This document shows positions 60,907 through 64,000 of a DNA stretch of 64,000 bases, one piece after another. Under the pieces are notes generated by a model. It ran no database searches and was not told the origin of the DNA. It worked only from the letters and a program-made list of their open reading frames with translations. Each line of letters starts with the position of its first letter. Position 1 is the stretch's first letter. The DNA lies in contig CAADRB010000008.1 in NCBI GenBank assembly GCA_900708905.1, positions 4,369,956 to 4,433,955 on the forward strand, in the 5' to 3' direction. The translations under genes and the position numbers were made by a program. This DNA is from Hymenolepis diminuta. Its lineage: Eukaryota; Platyhelminthes; Cestoda; Cyclophyllidea; Hymenolepididae.

Positions 60907-63900
60907 CTGTCATGACTATTTAAATTTGCCATTTCTTCCTCCACCTAATTTCATTAGCTGAATATTATGTGAATATGTCTATTCATTAACTTCATAGCAT
61001 GGGAGAATGATGTTAAATGGACTCCTTTTGTTGGAATTTTAACTGCCTTGCGAGCGTTACATGTATGAAAAGCATTTTACTGTCACGAAGAAAATCGAAC
61101 TAACCAATAAGAATTTAGTATCTCTAAAATGCGCAAATGCATTCGCTGATTTGTTGAAGGGTTGACTGAGCTATTTTAGTTACTTGAACTCGTCCAATTG
61201 TGGTTTCGATTGAGGCTTCACAAAGAACTTCTCAGTTTAAAAATTATGGCTGGTAAATTACAGTTTTTTAAATTTTTGATAAACGTCTGCTTCCGACAAG
61301 TTGAATTCCAGAGTTATCAATCTAAACTGTATCTATTTCAAATTATTTCATTCTATATATTTTTATTACTCTTGACAAAACGCAAAAAATTTTTATAAGT
61401 TTTCATCTTGGAAGAGCATCAAAAAGAAAGCTAAAGAGGAGAGATTATCAGAAAGAGATGTTGGGACATACTTCTTAGCCCGAAACATGAGAAGAGTAGT
61501 CCCCATCCCAGCCACTAATTTTCCCTACTCCCTCCATAGTTGGAAGTCGGAAGTGATATTGAATGTGTTTACCATGTACCTACAAATGACAGTTGTGCTT
61601 TCGCAGATTTATTATAGGCATCTAATAAACAAAGGGAAATTGAAGTGGACATACATTATCCTAATAGTAAGACAGAATGCAAAGGTCTAAAGTGTGCTAA
61701 TTTGAATTGTTAAAAAGGCAAAATAATCTCCGATTCAAATTTCATGGTTTGCTGACCCTAAAAATAAATATAACTGTTAAAATATACTAACTAGCGGAGT
61801 CGAAGCTATGGCTAATTTTAGAGAACCCTACCGTGTTGCTAGTGAGTTCTGAGAGTTGTGGCTATTTTGGGAGGCTAGCAAGGTTATAGTGAAAGAATTC
61901 CATTAAAAGAAATATAATAGATCGGAAAAATATTAAGTTTTTCAAAGGATCACCTCGAGAAGGGGGGGGGGGGAGGAGAAGGGAGGTCTTTTGCTATCTT
62001 AATTTCTTGCGGTAAAATAATGAAGCAACAATTTTTAGTATTTCGCTTAATATAAACGCTACTTATTATGCCATAAGTAGAAAGACAAAATTATTTTTGT
62101 CCCACTGCGGCATTTTACATGAACGAAGTTAATAAAACTTTTTAACATACCATTGCTCTTTGATAACATTAAACATTCCCTTTCTAATAAAACAAATTCG
62201 CCTTTTCCAGCAGGCCTAATTTTGATTTTGATGCGAATTGTGGTATTGAATCTTGACTTTAAATCAAGATTTGCCACGTTGGATTCATCAAAGCCTTTTT
62301 ATGAGGGTTCGAAAATAAACCGAGGACTTTGAATTTTTCGAATAAAATTTAATGTATGTCTTCTGGTTATGGCCATTTCACGATCAAATAAGTGTAAGGC
62401 AATTTCAAACCTGACCAATTACGCTAAATTTCGCCTTAATCTGCAAGGAAATAGTAGGAGACATCTAAAGTAAACTACGGAAAACAGCTGTTGAATCATA
62501 ACAAATAAACAAATGTAGGAATCACGAAATCCAGTAAATTTTCTCTATTTGATTTCCAGTGGATAAGATATATAATGCAATCAGGTGCATATCCTACAAA
62601 GTTATCGTGAGAATGTGAATAGTCGATTTATCTCCAAAATTGAATATCATTGTGATCATATGTCCTGATTTCCAGCCGAGGGATAGTTTGAGCAAATTCA
62701 ATTATCTTATATTAATTTTATTAAGAAAATAGCCTTTTAAATTATTAGAATATCCTCTTTTAAAGATGCAGACGATAAAGTAAACATGAGTTAAAAATAT
62801 ATGGTTCAATTCCTTAAAATATCAAATAATGTGCACGTGTTGCTAAAAATGAATTTCAGCATTAAAGCCTAAAAGAGGGTTTAATATTCATGACTTGTTT
62901 CGCTGTAAGGCATAATTAAAATGAATACCATTCTTATCACAGTGATAGAGAGAGGATCTGTATTTGATACTAACGTATCGAATCAGTCATTGCGGTCCAC
63001 TTCCCAGATTCAATAACGCATTATAAACTAAGTTTTAATTAATAAATACCCCAACATTTAATTGCGCTAGCGCGAAGTTCTATGCGACTTCACTAAGCCT
63101 ATTTAGTGACTTTATTTGTCACATTCATAATGTCTTCATTAAATCTACTTATGAATTTGGAATTCAAATAGGTTATATGACGCCCGTGTGTTACATTCAA
63201 TATCATTGATAAAAATTTCACGGATTAGTGTATCTAAACGAGGAAATTACTCAGTTTTAAAGGATTGACAAGTGATGCAAATAATAATCAATAAAAAAGT
63301 TTTTACCATATACACTTTGGGAATCTTATCTTAGTTCTAGTGATAACCGTCAATGAAGTAACTTCCTTTACTCTCGCTGAGTTTTCATTTTAGAATTTAT
63401 TGAATACGGTCATGGTGAGCTTCAGATGTAGTCATTTTGTGACGTTTCTCTGGTAATGCTATGAAAACTGTATATTCTCTTAAAAAATTCAAATTTTAAT
63501 ATTTCTTTTATCGCCTACTCAATTGCAGCTTTTTGCATCTTTAAGTTAAAGCAATTTCCTTAGATCTGATTATGCAAAAAGTGGACAATAGTACATGCTC
63601 TTTTAGGCTGCGTACTTTTTACTGGAATTGTGAGTTTAGTCTTATTCTATTCAAAACCGGCATAAAATTTTTTTAAAACTAAATGTCAATTCACTAATAT
63701 AAAAATCATTGATTATGTCAAAAAAAAATTATGACATAATATTTTTCCACATTCAATGATCCACCCAAAGGCAAATATTTTACTGAAGTTTTCATTCGCC
63801 CTACTTGCGTTTTTTGGATGTTGACATAAGCCTATTATGAACGGAAAATCGTTCTCAAATGTGAAGACTAAATTGTTTTGGTGTAGCATATTACTATTAC

Positions 63901-64000
63901 ACAATTTGGTAGATATTATCGGAAAAAGTTCAGATTCTTTTCGATTGGGCACAATGCTTATTGTTTAACGAATCCAAATGATCAATATTCAATAATTAAA
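60907..64000. other. Right end of window, mostly unassigned
   Basis: Apart from the candidate exon at 62151-62256 and a 12-G run at 61962-61973, I see no supportable gene. It is probably intronic sequence of the gene ending at 60748. A minus-strand open frame at 63713-63952 looks partly protein-like but has no clear splice sites. Confidence 0.4.
62151..62256 (-). CDS. Candidate internal exon of the same unknown gene
   Basis: Bounded by an AG acceptor at 62257-62258 and a GTATGT donor, it encodes 35 residues with a beta-strand pattern (TTIRIKIKIRPAGKGEFVLL). Style and strand match the terminal exon at 60748-60906. The link between the two is inference, and phase shows that another exon must intervene. 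Confidence 0.35.

Noticed and set aside
60735..60944. Minus-strand frame starting MEEEMANLN with an apparent 36-nt intron
   Set aside because: The overlapping frame at 60748-60906 reads a much more protein-like product straight through the supposed intron.
61536..61587. Possible minus-strand exon between the candidates at 62151 and 60906
   Set aside because: Two reading frames are equally open and neither phase joins both neighbours.

Overview
The window looks like nuclear DNA of a parasitic flatworm (Platyhelminthes, probably Neodermata; tapeworm versus fluke cannot be decided here). It is AT-rich, genes are split into small exons by introns from about 30 bp to over 8 kb, some exons are only 18-60 nt, and the decayed Gypsy-type retrotransposon and mariner copies are of the kind common in flatworm genomes. 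Every gene I can support lies on the minus strand, so transcription runs right to left.

Layout by position: 4275-11281 encodes a GSK3-family kinase. Its largest intron holds a mariner element (6713-8040) that itself contains a 558-base assembly gap. Between the exons for the kinase N-lobe strands beta4 and beta5 sits a cluster of tiny in-frame exons made by local triplication (9971-10559). 14215-20037 encodes the ER membrane protein BCAP31/BAP31. 23290-26900 is a decayed Gypsy-type retrotransposon on the plus strand. 29467-30547 encodes an unrecognised two-TM protein with a C-terminal PPxY motif. 31279-39969 encodes a mitochondrial fission factor (MFF) homologue, with one 8-kb intron that has collected a solo LTR and an older repeat. 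40961-42038 holds the 3' exons of an unknown Asn/Ser-rich protein. 43158-58510 is a 15-kb gene for a coiled-coil protein, including a putative 18-nt exon. 60748-62256 holds terminal exon(s) of a further unknown gene that probably continues to the right.

Repeats: three copies of a 318-334-bp solo LTR, two with perfect 5-bp target-site duplications; an older divergent relative of it; a dispersed repeat family with three clear copies; a diverged direct-repeat pair around 52.7/53.9 kb; and an inverted-repeat pair at 59.6/60.3 kb.

Three genes (BCAP31, the PPxY protein, the coiled-coil gene) have a good 3' splice site only 4-11 nt upstream of the start codon. This fits either spliced-leader trans-splicing, which is known in flatworms, or 5'-UTR introns. 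The genes do not form an obvious pathway. BCAP31 and MFF both act on ER/mitochondrial membranes, but their proximity is probably chance. The observation most worth following is the triplicated micro-exon cassette in GSK3: all usable exons are phase 0 and divisible by three, so any combination keeps the frame and would vary one surface loop of the kinase.
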